Positions 21,510 through 33,824 of a DNA stretch of 64,000 nucleotides are shown here, one piece after another. The stretch is from Orobanche coerulescens (taxonomy: Eukaryota > Streptophyta > Magnoliopsida > Lamiales > Orobanchaceae). The stretch is taken from the NCBI GenBank assembly GCA_033398695.1, contig CM065802.1:80586096-80650095 (forward strand), in the 5' to 3' direction. The notes beneath the pieces were generated by a model. That model was given only the letters and a program-made list of their open reading frames with translations, was not told where the DNA came from and made no database searches. The position numbers were made by a program, and so were the translations under genes. Position 1 is the first letter of the stretch, and each line of letters begins with the position of its first letter.

Positions 21510-24500
21510 TTTATTTGCATACAGGACATCTTAGAGAAGGACATCTGGTACTTCGACAGCGGATGTTCTCGGCACATGACAGGAGATAAAAGCAAGCTGT
21601 CAGATTATGTAGAAGGTCGCGGTCCAAAAGTGAGCTTCGGTGATAAATCTAAAGGAATAACAAGAGGGAAGGGAACCCTGCTTGTAGGAAAATTCAAAGT
21701 CACCGATGTAGCTTATGTTGAAGGCTTACAATACAATCTACTTAGTATTAGCCAGTTCTGTGACAAATAGTTCTCGGTGAAGTTCTATATAGATCACTGT
21801 AGAGTCAAGAACATCCTAACCAAAGAAATTGTGCTCACAGGAAGCAGATCAGGTAATATGTATATTGCTAACTGGATGCCTACGAGCTCCACAATTCCTT
21901 GTTTTGTTGCCAAAGGCACTGTAGATCTAAGTTGGCTATGGCACAAGAGGATGTCACATGTCAACTTCAAGACTATCAACAAGCTTTCCAGAGAGGGAAT
22001 GGTTAGAGGATTGCGAAATGTTTCGTTCCAAAAAGACAGCGTATGTGGATCCTGTCAAAAAGGCAAGCAAATCAAGACCACCCTGAAGAGCAAATCCCAC
22101 CTCTCCACTCACAGAGTTTTGGAAATGCTACATATGGATCTGTATGGTCATGTAGACCCGGTAAATTTGGGAGGTAAGAAATACTGTCTCGTTATTATTG
22201 ATGATTATTCCAGGTATGCTTGGACAATTTTCCTAAGCAAGAAGAAGGAAACAGCATCAAAACTGCCCAAGCACCTGAGAAAGCTTCAGAATGAAAAAAG
22301 GGTTGAGTATCGTGTCCATTCGTTCCGACAGAGGTACAGAATTCACTAACCGCTTTATAGAGCAATACTGTTTGGAAAATGGAATACATCACGAATACTC
22401 AGCTGCCCGTACACCTTATCAAAATGGTGTTGCTGAGCGAAAGAACAGGACGCTGAAAGAAGCAACAAGGACAATGATCGCCGCTAGCAAATTGCCACAG
22501 TGTTTCTGGGGCGAAGCCACCAATACAGCGTGCTATACTCAAAGCCGTTGTATCATCAACAAACATCACAACAAAACAGCATATGAGGTATGGAACAACA
22601 AAACTCCATTAGTTTCGTACTTTCACATATTTGGATGCAGGTGTTACGTTTTGAACAAAGGGAAGGATCAACTTAAAACCTTCGATGAGAAATTGGATGA
22701 AAGGATATTTGTAGGATATTCCTCTGTTAGCAAAGCTTACAGGATCTGCAATAAAAGGGAGCTAACAATTGAGTAATCAGTTCATGTAGTGTTCGATGAA
22801 CCTCACCATGATACTACAGGAGTAGAAGACCTTACTCAGAACATCCAACAACTCTCCATCATAGATCCACCAACTCCTATAGAGCCTGTCATTGACTTAG
22901 AAATCAACCCCGCAGCTGTAAGATCTGAAGTAGATGAAGCCGATGCTGTACAAGCTGAAGCTGAAACTACAGCAACTCAAGATACAGTACGAGACCCCAA
23001 ATTAGAACCCGACAGAAGATGGTTGAGAGATCACCCACAGGAGTTGATCATAGGAAATATTGGTGTTGGAGTATCTACCCATAGGAGAATACAAAGTACA
23101 CAAGGAAATGTACTATGTGCACAAGAAGAACCCGAGTCTGAGATATCTTCATTCCTGAATGGAAATCTCAATCCGAGCTTAGAAGACTCAACATGTGCAC
23201 TATTGCTGTATTCTTAGCCCAATCTGAACATGTTTCTACCAAAGAAGCTCTAGACAACTCTCATTGGATTACTTATATGGAAGAAGAGCTTAACGGTTTC
23301 GAAAGGAATAACGTATAGTATCTTGTACCTAGACCTACACATCAATCCGTAATTGGAACCAAATGAGTATTTAGAAACAAGAAGGATAGAAATGGACTCA
23401 TTATCAGAAACAAATCCCGACAAGTCGCCCAAGGCTATAGACAGGAAGAAGGCATAGACTACGATGAGACATTTGCCCCTGTAGCCAGACTAGAAGCTAT
23501 TAGGATACTTTTAGCCTTTGCTCCCATAAGAGCTTCATTGTATATCAAATGGACGTCAAGTGTGCATTCCTGAATGGAGACCTTGCCGAAGAAGTATATG
23601 TTGAACAACCACCAGGGTTTGTCAATCCAGAAGGCGGAGACCTCGTATATAGGCTAAGGAAAGTACTGTATGGACTTAAGCAAGCCCCTAGAGCATGGTA
23701 TGAGACTTTGTCCCAGTATCTAACCGATTATGGATTCGAGAAAGGTGCTGTGGACAAGACCTTATTCAAAATACAGGAAGGTGATGACCTTCTAATGGTT
23801 CAAATATATGTAGAGGATATAATGTTTGGTTCAACTAACCTTGCTTTGTGTCAAAGGTTCTATCATCTCATGCAAAGTAAATTTGAAATGAGTATGATGG
23901 GAGAACTTAGTTATTTCCTAGGATTGCAGGTAAAGCAGTTGCCTACAGGGATTTTCATCAACCAGAAAAACTACAGCACGAAGCTTCTCAACAAGTTTGG
24001 AATGAATACTTCCAAATCCTCGTCAACCCCCATGAGCACTTCCGTGCAAATTAGTGCTGATGAAGCCGGAAAGCCGGTTGATCAATCACTCTACAGGAAG
24101 CTTATTGGCTCACTCCTACCTAACGGCTAGCAGGCCCGATATCCAGTTTGCCGTAGGAGTGTGTGCGCGATATCAAGTAGCACCTAAAGAATCACACTTC
24201 GCAACAGCCAAACAAATCCTGTAATACGTCAAAGGAACAGTCGATGTAGGACTGTGGTATCCTAAAGAAGGCGGATTCGATTTAGTTGGCTATAGCGACT
24301 CGGATCTCGGAGGCTGCAAGCTAGATAGGAAGAGTACAAGAGGAACTTGTCACTTTTTTGGACCTAGACTTGTGTCTTAGTTTAGCAAGAAACAATTGGC
24401 AAACTCGCTTTCAACAGCTGAATCAGAATACTATGCTGCTGGTAGTTGCTATATGCAGATCCTTTAGATGCAACAACAGCTGTCAGACTATGGAATTGAA

Positions 24501-24740
24501 GCCAAAGAAACGTCGATTATGTGCGATAGCACGAGTGCAATCGCTATCACGCACAACCCTGTATTGCACTCGCACACCAAGAATATTCACATGAAGCATC
24601 ACTTCATCAGGAATCATGTTGAGAACAAGGATGTTCGGCTGGAAAAAGTTCATACAGATATCCAGTTAGCCGACATCTTTACCAAACCTCTCGACATAGT
24701 ATGATTCTGCATGCTTCGACATGAATTGAGATTGCTATAG
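21510..24740 (+). pseudogene. Element D pol: protease to RNase H, heavily damaged
   Basis: The protease keeps the usual active site in WYFDSGCSRHMTG, unlike element C. The same TAG as in C follows FCDK at 21768-21770. A frameshift near 22300 lies between integrase halves (LHMDLYG / [11 protein letters not shown]), TAA follows ELTIE at 22774-22776, and the region 23150-23545 has several frame breaks. Reverse transcriptase resumes at 23549 with [12 protein letters not shown]; its catalytic box reads YVEDIMF, an Asp-to-Glu change at the metal-binding pair. RNase H keeps AESEYYAA but has stops before and after it. Not functional. Confidence 0.9.
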
Positions 24741-25482
24741 TCTGACTCCCTGTAAGTTTTTAACGCTTTTACTCAGAAATTGATGGGGAATGATGTAAGA
24801 CCCAAGAACACAGTATCCACCGTTAGTTATCTGTACACTCAGTCTATCAAAACAACACTGTAGGAACAAAGAGACATGAATTATCCTACAACTGACGTGT
24901 GCAATAATTAAGGGGGAATACAGTACGACCCAAGAATACATCATTAATCCGAAAGTTGTTGTATGGAATTGAAACCCGTATGTACCTTTTAAGGGAGAAC
25001 GCTGTATTTTTGCGGATACAGCACATACTATGGGAAATCAATTATCATGTTATTATTTTAAAATGTTTTTTGTTTCCACGTGCCCTGTTATAATTATAAA
25101 GTCTTTTGCATTAAATGCTTTACATGACATCTGGACATTGGTATCTTCAAAGCCGCAATGTTTCATATTATCTTACTAATTTTACACTGCCACTTCGGGC
25201 AATAAGGGTAATTTGATAAGTCAGAAGTGGGACCCGCTCTTATTTTAAATTATATGGCTAAGTTGTACCAGTTACACTTAGTCCATCGTGATCGTCTATT
25301 TTAAACAACGGTTATCTGTAAACCCTTTGCCGCCGCCCACTATAAAAGGACTGTAAATGCCATTTGAGACTCTTTACGCTTTCTTCATATTGAACGAGTC
25401 CTTGAGCATACAGCCTACAAGTCATTTTGTTTCTACTGAATTTCGCTTTGAATCCTCTTTACTTTTCTTCGAGAATCGCCAG
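24741..25482 (+). other. Element D spacer with three purine-tract repeats
   Basis: Counterpart of 12931-13560. Purine-rich repeats lie near 24780 (TTGATGGGGAATGATG), 24908 (TTAAGGGGGAATACAGTA) and 24988 (TTTTAAGGGAGAACGCTGTA), in the same order as in element C. No gene is seen. Confidence 0.6.
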
Positions 25483-28264
25483 TTGCATCTTCTCAGACCT
25501 CCTCTATCTCTCTCAAGAAGTCCTCCAACATCATCGACGGATGGATCTTTTCTAGATCTGTTGTGCTTGAACGTGTTCATTCCAAAGGTGATGATGTCGA
25601 ATCAATAGAGTACGTCATTAAGAGGATACGTCAGCAAGGCCTTTATCGCCTTGGAATTCACACCGCTGAACATTTTGATGCTCACCTGGTTGAGGAATTC
25701 TACCTCAATGCTGTTGTCCGTTTCTTCTCACTTGCTCAGGAAAGAAATGTTGCTGACATCACTGCTGTCATTCGCGGAGTCGAGATCCGTGTTGACCAAG
25801 AGCTGCTTCAGAATCTCTACAGGCTTCCTGCAGATGGCCTCACAATGGAAGATCTTGAGACCTTCGGGTCCCAAGAACTCCTGACTGAATACTACGGATT
25901 GTTCACCGGTTCAGCATCGGTTGAAACGGTTCACACCTCTTGCCACAAGAAACTCTTTTGTTTACCTTTTGTTTATTTACACGATTTTTGTTGCCGTGTA
26001 ATTGAGAATAGAACAGGTGCGTTTGAGATGTGCACCAATTTAAGATTCAGGATGATGGTTGCAATCATGACCTGTGAAAAGGTCAACTGGTGTCAAATAA
26101 TTCTCAAAAGATTGCAGGAAGAAGTCTCTAAGCCTGCCTCGCAGAAGAAGTCTTTTGGTTTACTTCTGAATTACATTCTGACGAAATGCGGTGTTCCACA
26201 AGCCCAAGAAGCAAAGAAAATCACTTCTCGGATATACATGGGAAGCATCAGAACCTCCATTTTCAACAAAGGACCCCTGATTGCGAATATACCTTTTGTC
26301 CGAAAAATGCCCCTTATCCAAGGGATGTGTCTTCGAAGTCCTAGAACGAGGAGACTTCAAAGAAAAGAAAGAGATCTCACAGCAAAACTACCATTGCTGG
26401 TGAGAAGCTGAAAAGGAAGCTAAGGAGGCTCACAAAAGTTAAAGCTACAGAAATCTCCGAGGATGCTCCTTCAACGGCCCAACCCACTGTATCGAGCCCC
26501 CAGGGCGTAACCCCTGTGGAAGAGATGACTGCTACTATTGCGACAGTAGATCCCGAGCCTTTGGTGGCTACAACAGATACTCAGACATCTGCCAACTTAT
26601 AAGACTCTAGCGAGTCGGCTGCCCCTTTGGAGCCAATAGCCACATCTCCTATTCGAGATTCCACACCCGTTCAGGATCCTTCTCCCATCAGGGTACCAAC
26701 CCCTACTTGGGATCCAGCTCCAACACAGGAACCCATGTCTGTCAAGGAACCCGTGCATACAGTAGACCCAAGCGCTGTACGAAGCCCCTCCCTAGACTCC
26801 ATAATAAACAAGACTTTGCTTTCTGTGCAAATTGAACAAGCATATGAACACTTTGTCTAGTGGAAAGACTACAGGCTAGATCCGTACAACACTCTGTACA
26901 ACTGGAGCGATTGGTGCGAGGAAGAATGGTTTGTCTTGGAAGTGACGGACTCTCAAGATGTTGAAGTCCTGATCCAATGGGACAACCTGTGCTGCAAAGA
27001 GTTGATCACCAGCCACCTGATGGACAAGGCAGACGCCCGCAAGAAAGGAAAAGCAAAATCCATTGGCTCTGATCCCCTTAGTCCCAAATCTGATCATGAC
27101 TCAGACGATGACGACGCCCTCCAGACAGGTTTGAGAATGAGTCTTGAGGAAACCCAGCCAGATCAAGAGACCTCTAGCCAAATTAATGTTCCCAACAGTG
27201 AGGATTCAGTCCCTCCTGTCGCGGAGGAACAACCAACCAAAGAACAGGCACCTGCGCCTGTCACCACCGAAGACCAGACCAGCGCCATCCCGCACGAGGA
27301 ATCAGTCCCTCTACAGGAGCAGGCGGATGCTGAGAGACACCAGGAGGATTCAGTCCCTCTTGTACCTATGTCTTTAGAACCTAATTCAGAACAGGAGAAA
27401 ATAGCAACCCCTTTGCCGAGCCCACATCGGTTGCTCCCGCAACTTCAACTATTTTTGAATCCAATGACGGTATAATACCTGAGGATGTCCAACTCAATTC
27501 ATGTCCCAATGTGAACTTGAGACAGTTGAATGGAGTTGAAGATTTTGCCAAGCCAGACTCTCCAAGAACCACCGAGAAGAAAGAGCAATTACATGCTCTT
27601 GGCTGCCAAACTATTTTCTTGCAGGACGCCGCGAATGCCCTGCATGCTGTTGAAAAAGAAATTAATTGGCTACATCAGTGAGCCGTTGAAGAAATGACCG
27701 GTATGAGGCACGAAGCCTCGCAAGTGGAAGAAGCCTTCCGTATTTTGCCTACCGTCTTCAAGTAGGCCCTTAGCCAATTACAACACCGTCAGGAGCAGAT
27801 CCTGAAGGAAGAGAAATCGAAACTCTGTGTTTCTGAGGCCAAGACAACATCAGCTCTCATCGAATCTGGTTCCCAGCTTCGAGCCCACGACAAGAAAATT
27901 CAAGATATGTCGCAGGTGCTCACCTCCCTAGTGAATAAAATGACTAGTTTTGAGACAAAACATGATGCTGCTATACAGATCCTTGAACATATTGATGAAA
28001 AGGTGTCCTACCTTGATGACTCCAAAAAGGGGGAAGAAGCGAGGGAAGTTGCTAGGAGATCAAGGCTTGAACAAGAGAAGGAAATGGTAGCTGCTTTTGA
28101 AGACAACATCACTGCTGATATTGCCCATCTATCATCTCCTACTCCCAACGTCAGGATACAGGGAGATCGCCTAGAATTCCATGACCCTAAGTTTCCTTGG
28201 AAGAACCCCGTTCGAAAGCCGCAAGCTATGAACCTCCCGGCCAACCGATAGCCTAATGCAGAAG
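25483..28264 (+). pseudogene. Element D third ORF (env-like/additional ORF), 3' truncated
   Basis: Homologous to element C's third ORF. The C start codon ATG reads TTG here (25483-25485), so initiation is lost. 25563-26411 is the longest intact piece (282 codons) and shows LVEEFYLNAVVRFF and VADITAVIRGVEI, then CGVPQAQEAKK. Further pieces carry the Pro/Asp repeat (26627-26860), the acidic SDDDDAL stretch (26936-27475) and the coiled-coil (27907-28251). Stops and frameshifts separate them. Similarity to C ends at GCAGAAG, about 28264, where unrelated sequence starts, so the C-terminal third and the 3' LTR are gone. Confidence 0.75.
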
Positions 28265-28470
28265 TAGGGCTGTCAAAAAAATCCGAAAAAATCGATATCC
28301 GTTCGAAAAAAAGCGGATACGAATATTATCCGTATCCGAAGAGTTAGTTCTTTTCGGTATTTTTGGATTCGATGAATTCGTGGTTTATTGATTATTACAG
28401 TTTGATCCGAGTTCATGTACTGGATTGTGCAAAATAATGTAAAAATATGGGGAAAATCTGGACACAAATC
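28265..28470 (+). mobile_element. Possible hAT-like transposon end
   Basis: TAGGGCTGTCAAA, followed by repeated ATATCCG/CGGATA motifs, resembles ends of plant hAT-type elements. It starts exactly where element D stops. No matching second end or 8-bp duplication is visible, so this is a weak call. Confidence 0.3.
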
Positions 28471-28814
28471 ACAGCGGTTCAGCAAAACCGCAGTTAAATT
28501 TTTGAAACTGCAACAGCGGTTCCACCAAAACCGCTGTTATCTATAAAATTAACGGCGGTTCTAGAACCGCTGTCAAGTATCAGGTTTAAAAGCGGTTACC
28601 TATAACCGCTGTGAAATGGCATATTTAACAGCAATTACAAGGAACCATCGTAGCATGTTTAACATCGGTTATTATGAACCGCCATTATTTGTCAAAATCA
28701 ACGGCGGTTCAGAAAACCGCTGTTAAAATTAACAGCGGTACATATAACGACGGTTCCAGAACCGCCGTTAATTGGCCATTTTAGCCGCTGTTAAAAGCCT
28801 ATTTTGTAGTAGTG
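28471..28814 (-). mobile_element. Terminal fragment of a CACTA transposon with AACAGCGGTT arrays
   Basis: On the minus strand it begins CACTACTACAAAATAGGC at 28814, a typical CACTA terminus. About a dozen inverted and direct copies of AACAGCGGTT/AACCGCTGTT and variants (GGCGGTT) follow as subterminal repeats. There is no second terminus or transposase, so it is an isolated end or strongly deleted copy. It is a different family from the complete CACTA at 41762-50566. Confidence 0.75.
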
Positions 28815-29694
28815 ACAGGAATGTGAATTACTTATTTTGAAGAATCCAAAGGGTAATAAATCATTCACTCATATAAATTATTTCTCTTAAAGTTATAGAG
28901 CCAACGAAAAATCAAGAGTTGTTAATCTTCACCCAAAAAACAAGCATGTTGTGATATATTCGACCGTTGGTACTGTAAAATTCTTGGTTGGTGGCGAATA
29001 ATGGAACAGACGAGGATCTTTCGACCAAGGATCGACGGAGTATGATGAGATTGATAGGCATGTGGCTTATGGGAGAGTGTGAAGGACTTGGGCTAAGTGG
29101 ATTGAGAAGAATGTGGATCAAAGGACAAAGGTCTTTTTTATGAGCATGTCCCCTCTCCACACCAAGTAAGTGTAGAGTCCATGCTTTTATGACGTTTTAT
29201 CTATGTGTTATCCGAGTTAAGAGTCCATGCTGTAAGCCTTGAGTCTCCACACGTCAAGGGGTATTTTGAAGCATTAATCTTAGATCGGTAAAAAATAAGC
29301 TTTGCCACAATACATAAAGATTCTGGGCTACTATTCTCTTTACTTATTGATTTTGAGATGGAACTCATACTTTAATAGAATGAGCTTATAATTTCTGAAT
29401 TTTATAAGGGTATATTTGATAAAAGAAATTTGAAATTAATTCGTACCTGGTAATTGAGAGCTGAAGTTGATGATTGATGTAAATAAAAAATTGCCGATAA
29501 GCTAGATCAAAATACAGAATTGTAAGAAAAGCATATACTTGAAATAATATTATTTCTGTTGATATTGTTTAATAATAATGGTTAAAAGAGGAATAAAAAT
29601 AAATAGCTCAATTAACTTATTTGAAACGCTTCTAAAAAAACATTTGATATAAAACTTTTAACTTTTCAAAAATACTCATATAAATAAAGGGGAC
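28815..29694. other. No gene seen
   Basis: AT-rich sequence with one 82-codon minus-strand open stretch (29160-28912) that is not convincingly protein-like. 'gagtccatgct' occurs twice (about 29176 and 29221). It separates the CACTA end from the Harbinger element and may be host intergenic DNA. Confidence 0.5.
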
Positions 29695-29879
29695 TTAGGC
29701 CCCATTTACTTTTTACTTAATGGGCTGAATACTAAACAATCTGAATCGCTCAGATATTTTTTTTGTTTACTTTTTGCTGAATGGGCTGAAATTTGGCATT
29801 GTGATTCAGCCTAAAAAATAAGGTGGTTCCCATTCAGCACAAAAAAATTATGCATTCTGCCCTTCACCTAACGCACGGC

Positions 29880-30190
29880 TTGCTCAGATTTCTCGTCTCC
29901 ACTTTCTTCTCCCCTTCTCTCTCCCGTCCCTTTTCCCGTCCCTTTTCTTCTCTCTCTGCCATTCTCTTTTCACTTGCCTCTTTTCACTTGCCTCTTTTCT
30001 TCTCCCCTTCTCTCTCCCGTCCCTTTTCCCGTCCCTTTTCCCGTCCCTTCTCTCTCCCGTCCCTTTTCTTCTCTCTCCACCGTTCTCTTTTCGCGTCCGC
30101 ATCGCCCTCGCCCGCCTCACCGTCGCCCGCCTCACCGTCACCCGCCTCACCGACGCCCGCCTCACCGTCGCCATCGCCGTCGAGCAGGTT
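29880..30190 (+). repeat. CT-rich low-complexity tract (CCCGTCCCTTTT / CGCCCGCCTCAC repeats)
   Basis: Short tandem units CCCGTCCCTTTT (29925-30070) and CACCGTCGCCCGCCT (30110-30180) lie in the untranslated left part of Harbinger. Open frames across it on both strands are low-complexity artefacts. It could be a pyrimidine-rich leader or promoter region of the Myb/SANT gene. Confidence 0.7.
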
Positions 30191-31137
30191 CGTTTTTTGA
30201 TTCCATAAATCACCCATGTTTTCTGATTCAAATTCTATGCCAGATTTTTCCTGCTTGTTTATTTTCATTTTGTGGCTATTCTTCAGATTTCCAATTTAGT
30301 AATAATTCCAGATTTTGATTGGTGCTATTTTTCTGATTCCAGTGATTCCAGATTTTTTATGCTTTTTTTTGCTTTCTTTCTGTAGAGGTAAATAGCAGTT
30401 GATGATTTCATCTTGTTTTGATTTCTGGTAGAGATAAATATCAGTTACGATGGGAGTGTTTGTTATGATGTATATTTAGTTTTTTTTTTCATTTCTTCGA
30501 GGGTTTCCGTGGCTGCTTGTTGGTAGTTGTTTTGATAATTTCATCTTATTTTAGGTATGGAACAAATTGGGGACACATAACCAAATAAACGAACTAGGAT
30601 AAGTTGGAGGGACCCCAATGTTATGAAGACCTTTTTGGAAAGTTGTATTCTTGAGGTTTCATTGAACGGGAAGGAAGGTAGTGCATTAAAACCGAATTCA
30701 TGGATCAAAGTTGCTGAAACCCTCAAAGCAACTCATAATTTTATCGTTGACAAGAAGTAGATGCGTAATAAATTTGATTATCTAAAGGGGAAATATGGAG
30801 CATGGTTGAAATTAAAAAACAAAACTGGCAATTTGTATGATCCTTCAACCAACACATTCAACTTAACACCTCAAGAATGGGAATTGGAGAGTGAGGTATA
30901 TTCATAATTGGCAATTTATTTTCAGTTTTTATTTAATTTGTATATTGATAACTTTATTTAACACAGTCCAATAAATATGTTGAATATTTGAGGACGTCAA
31001 GTCTACTATACCCTGAGTTGTGTGCACAACTATTTGAGGGTGGTGTGTGCACGGGTATTGGAGGCTATGGACCGACATGAAAAGACCCTATGCCAACCGT
31101 TGAGCCTTTCGCGTTCACAGCTTTCGAAGACCCTATT

Positions 31138-33808
31138 GTAATATCCGCAATTTCGAACTTCGGTAATTTTCTTTTTTGGTGTATTTCTCGATCGTAGTGA
31201 CTCTCGTATACCTTTCAGTGTGTCCTTCCTATCAACTGTTGAACTATATTCTTGTTATTGTTGTGCGAAACCGCCGTTTCGGGGTTGTCGTGGATCCATT
31301 TCGTGTTATTAGTCCCCAAATATTGATTCCTATCGTTTTATTCTCTTTCCGGATCATTTTTATCATTTTGGGACGCAAAAAGGGGTGTGGGCCGCGGCAC
31401 AAGGTGCGTGCGCCGCGGCACACAAATTTCTCCAAATGTTGGTCGGGCAATCTGTACTGTGTGCCGCGGCACACCCATCCGGTGCCGCGGCACACCTGTC
31501 CGGTGCCGCGGCACACTCGTGTGTCTTCCGCGACCAAAACCCAACTGTACCGTGTGCCGCGGCACACGCAGGCTGTGCCGCGGCACAATGCTAAAACACA
31601 GGAGTAAGTTTTCGGCCTGTGCCGCGGCACACTTCGGCCGTGCCGAGGCACACGGCGGTATTTGCACAGACTCGTCCTTATTAGACGAGATCGGTCGTCT
31701 CCTCCCCATTTCCACTGCATCGCGAGAGAGAGGATGAGAGAGGGGAAGGGTTCTTCATCCTTAGCCATTGGGGGTCGATCTTCACCATTTTTCTCCTTAG
31801 TGAGCCCGGCAATCAATCTAACGCGTGTTCTACGGATCTTGGTACTTGAATCTCCTAAGGTAATATTCTAAAACCCTATTTTCGATTAAATTGGGGGTTT
31901 TGGGTTTTTCTTCCGATTCGTTCCGTTTTGTTGGTGGATTCATGATGTATACAATTAATATTGTTAGTATCTTTAGTTTTCCTACGGATTCATGGATATT
32001 TTGTGGATTTTTACGGAATCGAGAGGGTTTGGTTGTGGTCCGCCTCGTTATTGTTTCGGTATGAATACACATGAATCGTAGGCGGGTTTCCGGGTGTATT
32101 CCATTTCCATAATCGTTTAGAAGTGGTTGTGATTGTGCTATTCGAATCGTTAGGTTCATTTTTTTCGGTTCCTCGCGGTCGTGCTTGATTCTTCCGTTCC
32201 GCCCATTGTCGTCTTCCTTTTCGTTAGCATCGGGCGCCCAAGCTTCCGGTTGAGCCGTATCCGTTCGTGGTTCGGTGCTCGTGGTATCGAGGCAAGTACC
32301 TTGCCCATACTTTTCTCGCTTTATGTATATGATGATCGGTGGTCGTCTTGATGTGTTTGTTTGGTTATTTGAAATGAAGTTTCAAAAGGATTTCGTTTGG
32401 CCTCGTTAAAGGCTTTCTTTCAAAACGCGTGTTTTGTGAACGGTGTTTTGAGAATTGATTATGATTTGATTATTTTGAACGTTGAAGGATTTTATGAGGA
32501 TACTCCTATTGTTTAAAGTTATGGAATCGTGTATTCCGTATTTAATCTTGTTATTGTGTTTTTGAAGAGTTTGATAATGGTGTCGAGTTAAAGGCCATCT
32601 CTAGTGAGTATTCTTAATGAACTTACATTCTTAGCATATTAGTATTGCATGAGTAACGTGTGTGTGTGTATGCTCACCGGGGTTAGATCCGACGGGGTCT
32701 CGGTAGGGCTCCACGAAGCCGTGGAACCGCGAGCTTGCTTTTAACCACTGTGGGTTAGATCCGACGGGTCTCGGCAGGATCCACGAAGCCGTGGGTCCGC
32801 GGTTAATTGTGGTGCATTTTTACAAATGTGATTCGATATTGGCATTTCCGAAATGAGTACTTTTGAACGGTTTTCATTTGCATGCATTGACTAAATGTGT
32901 AAGAGGTAAGTTGTTCGTTTGGCCTACTTGGCTAGGATGGCAATCGAGTATTTTGTTGTTGTTTTAAATCCTTGATTTGTGGATTTTGATGTTGGGATAC
33001 GAACCTTGTGGTCGTTCTTGTGTACTGTGAGTTGATGAGATTTGGGGCTAAAATCCCAATGGTTTTGTAAAAGTCGTTTTACGGATTTGGGGCTAGAATC
33101 CCAACGGTTTGGTTAATGTCATTTTTCAGAAGGTAAACCTTTGGGGCGGTGACCCCTTTTGTCTTTGGATTTTGAAAAGTAGGATTTGATAATCCTAAAT
33201 TGTTTTCTATTAAAACTCTCGATGGCATTCTAAACCGTTTTATAAATTACTTCCCTTGATTATGATATTTCGATTTTGAAATGTTTTCTCAAACCCTTGC
33301 CTCGGGAAGTACTTTTCGTTTCGTTTGGATCTTTGAGGATCTTCGGTTATTGTTATTCGTGGAATGTGAATTGTATGGCTCGTATTTGCACTTTGTTCTT
33401 GCACTAGCAAAACAGTGGAGTTTTGCTAACCCCCAAGTATTCGGGGGGTGGATGTCTGTTTTTGCATTCAGGTTTTGGAGCATAACACAGGGTCGGCACG
33501 AAGGATGATGAAAGATGAACGATACTAATCACACGAGGATCCGTTGACGTCTTACTGGTCTAGTTGTATTTTCTTTTCCGCTGCAGTATCTTTTCCCCGT
33601 TGTACGGGAGTTTATTGTACTCTGACCCCTGCGTGGGTATATGTTGGAATTGAGTTGTATGTTATTATTGAAAGACCAAATCGGTCTACTGTGTCATTTT
33701 AGCCTGAAAGGCGATGTCTAGATGTTTGATTTTAGTTAACAGCCTGGTAGATCCTCGAGGTGAGGATCTACGGCGTGTAATATCCCTGAGCGGATTGGGG
33801 GTGTTACA
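31138..33808 (+). repeat. 5' LTR of element B (2671 bp)
   Basis: Order: TGTAATATCCGCAATTTCG start, GTGCCGCGGCAC palindromes (31391-31655), a purine-rich leader, GGTTAGATCCGACGGG repeats at 32681 and 32753 (72-bp period), three 'ttggggct...aatccc' blocks (33040-33160), and the end GGGGTGTTACA. Open frames inside (for example 33281-33508) recur identically in the other LTR and look non-coding. Confidence 0.93.
31391..31655 (+). promoter_or_regulatory. GTGCCGCGGCAC palindrome cluster in the B 5' LTR
   Basis: Eight or more copies of the palindrome GTGCCGCGGCAC or near versions, often followed by AC, lie within 265 bases, about 250-520 bp into the LTR. Several copies in the other LTR have lost the central CG. 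The position corresponds to the palindromes upstream of the TATA box in families A and E, although no clear TATA box is seen in B. Confidence 0.75.
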
Positions 33809-33812
33809 TAAA

Positions 33813-33824
33813 TGGTATCGGAGC
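33813..33824 (+). promoter_or_regulatory. Primer-binding site of element B
   Basis: TGGTATCGGAGC lies four bases after the 5' LTR end and matches the initiator-tRNA-Met complement with one change. It shows that B is in plus orientation. Confidence 0.88.

Larger units (their letters stand above)
7646..28264 (+). mobile_element. Element D: decayed Sirevirus-type Ty1/copia remnant, both ends lost
   Basis: Plus-strand gag, protease-integrase-reverse transcriptase-RNase H and a third 3' ORF occur in the same order as in element C but with many stops and frameshifts. Both LTRs are missing: the left edge falls inside gag and the right edge inside the third ORF. D is interrupted within gag by element C at 7998-20293. 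The insertion copied TCCTC (7993-7997 and 20294-20298), and gag resumes on the other side. D therefore predates C and is a second member of the same family in opposite orientation. Confidence 0.88.

Noticed and set aside
28912..29160. 82-codon minus-strand ORF as a possible host gene
   Set aside because: No recognisable motif, no supporting splice structure, and single short length.
29823..30231. ORFs rich in Ser/Pro/Arg on both strands
   Set aside because: Low-complexity CT-rich repeat in the Harbinger leader; no domain and no conserved start.
31176..31607. Plus- and minus-strand ORFs across the B palindrome cluster (also 36429-37004)
   Set aside because: They are produced by the repeated GTGCCGCGGCAC motif, lie in an LTR, and encode only periodic RHT/AAAH-like sequence.
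33281..33508. 75-codon ORF repeated at 38555-38782
   Set aside because: Identical because it lies in both B LTRs; no sign of coding constraint.
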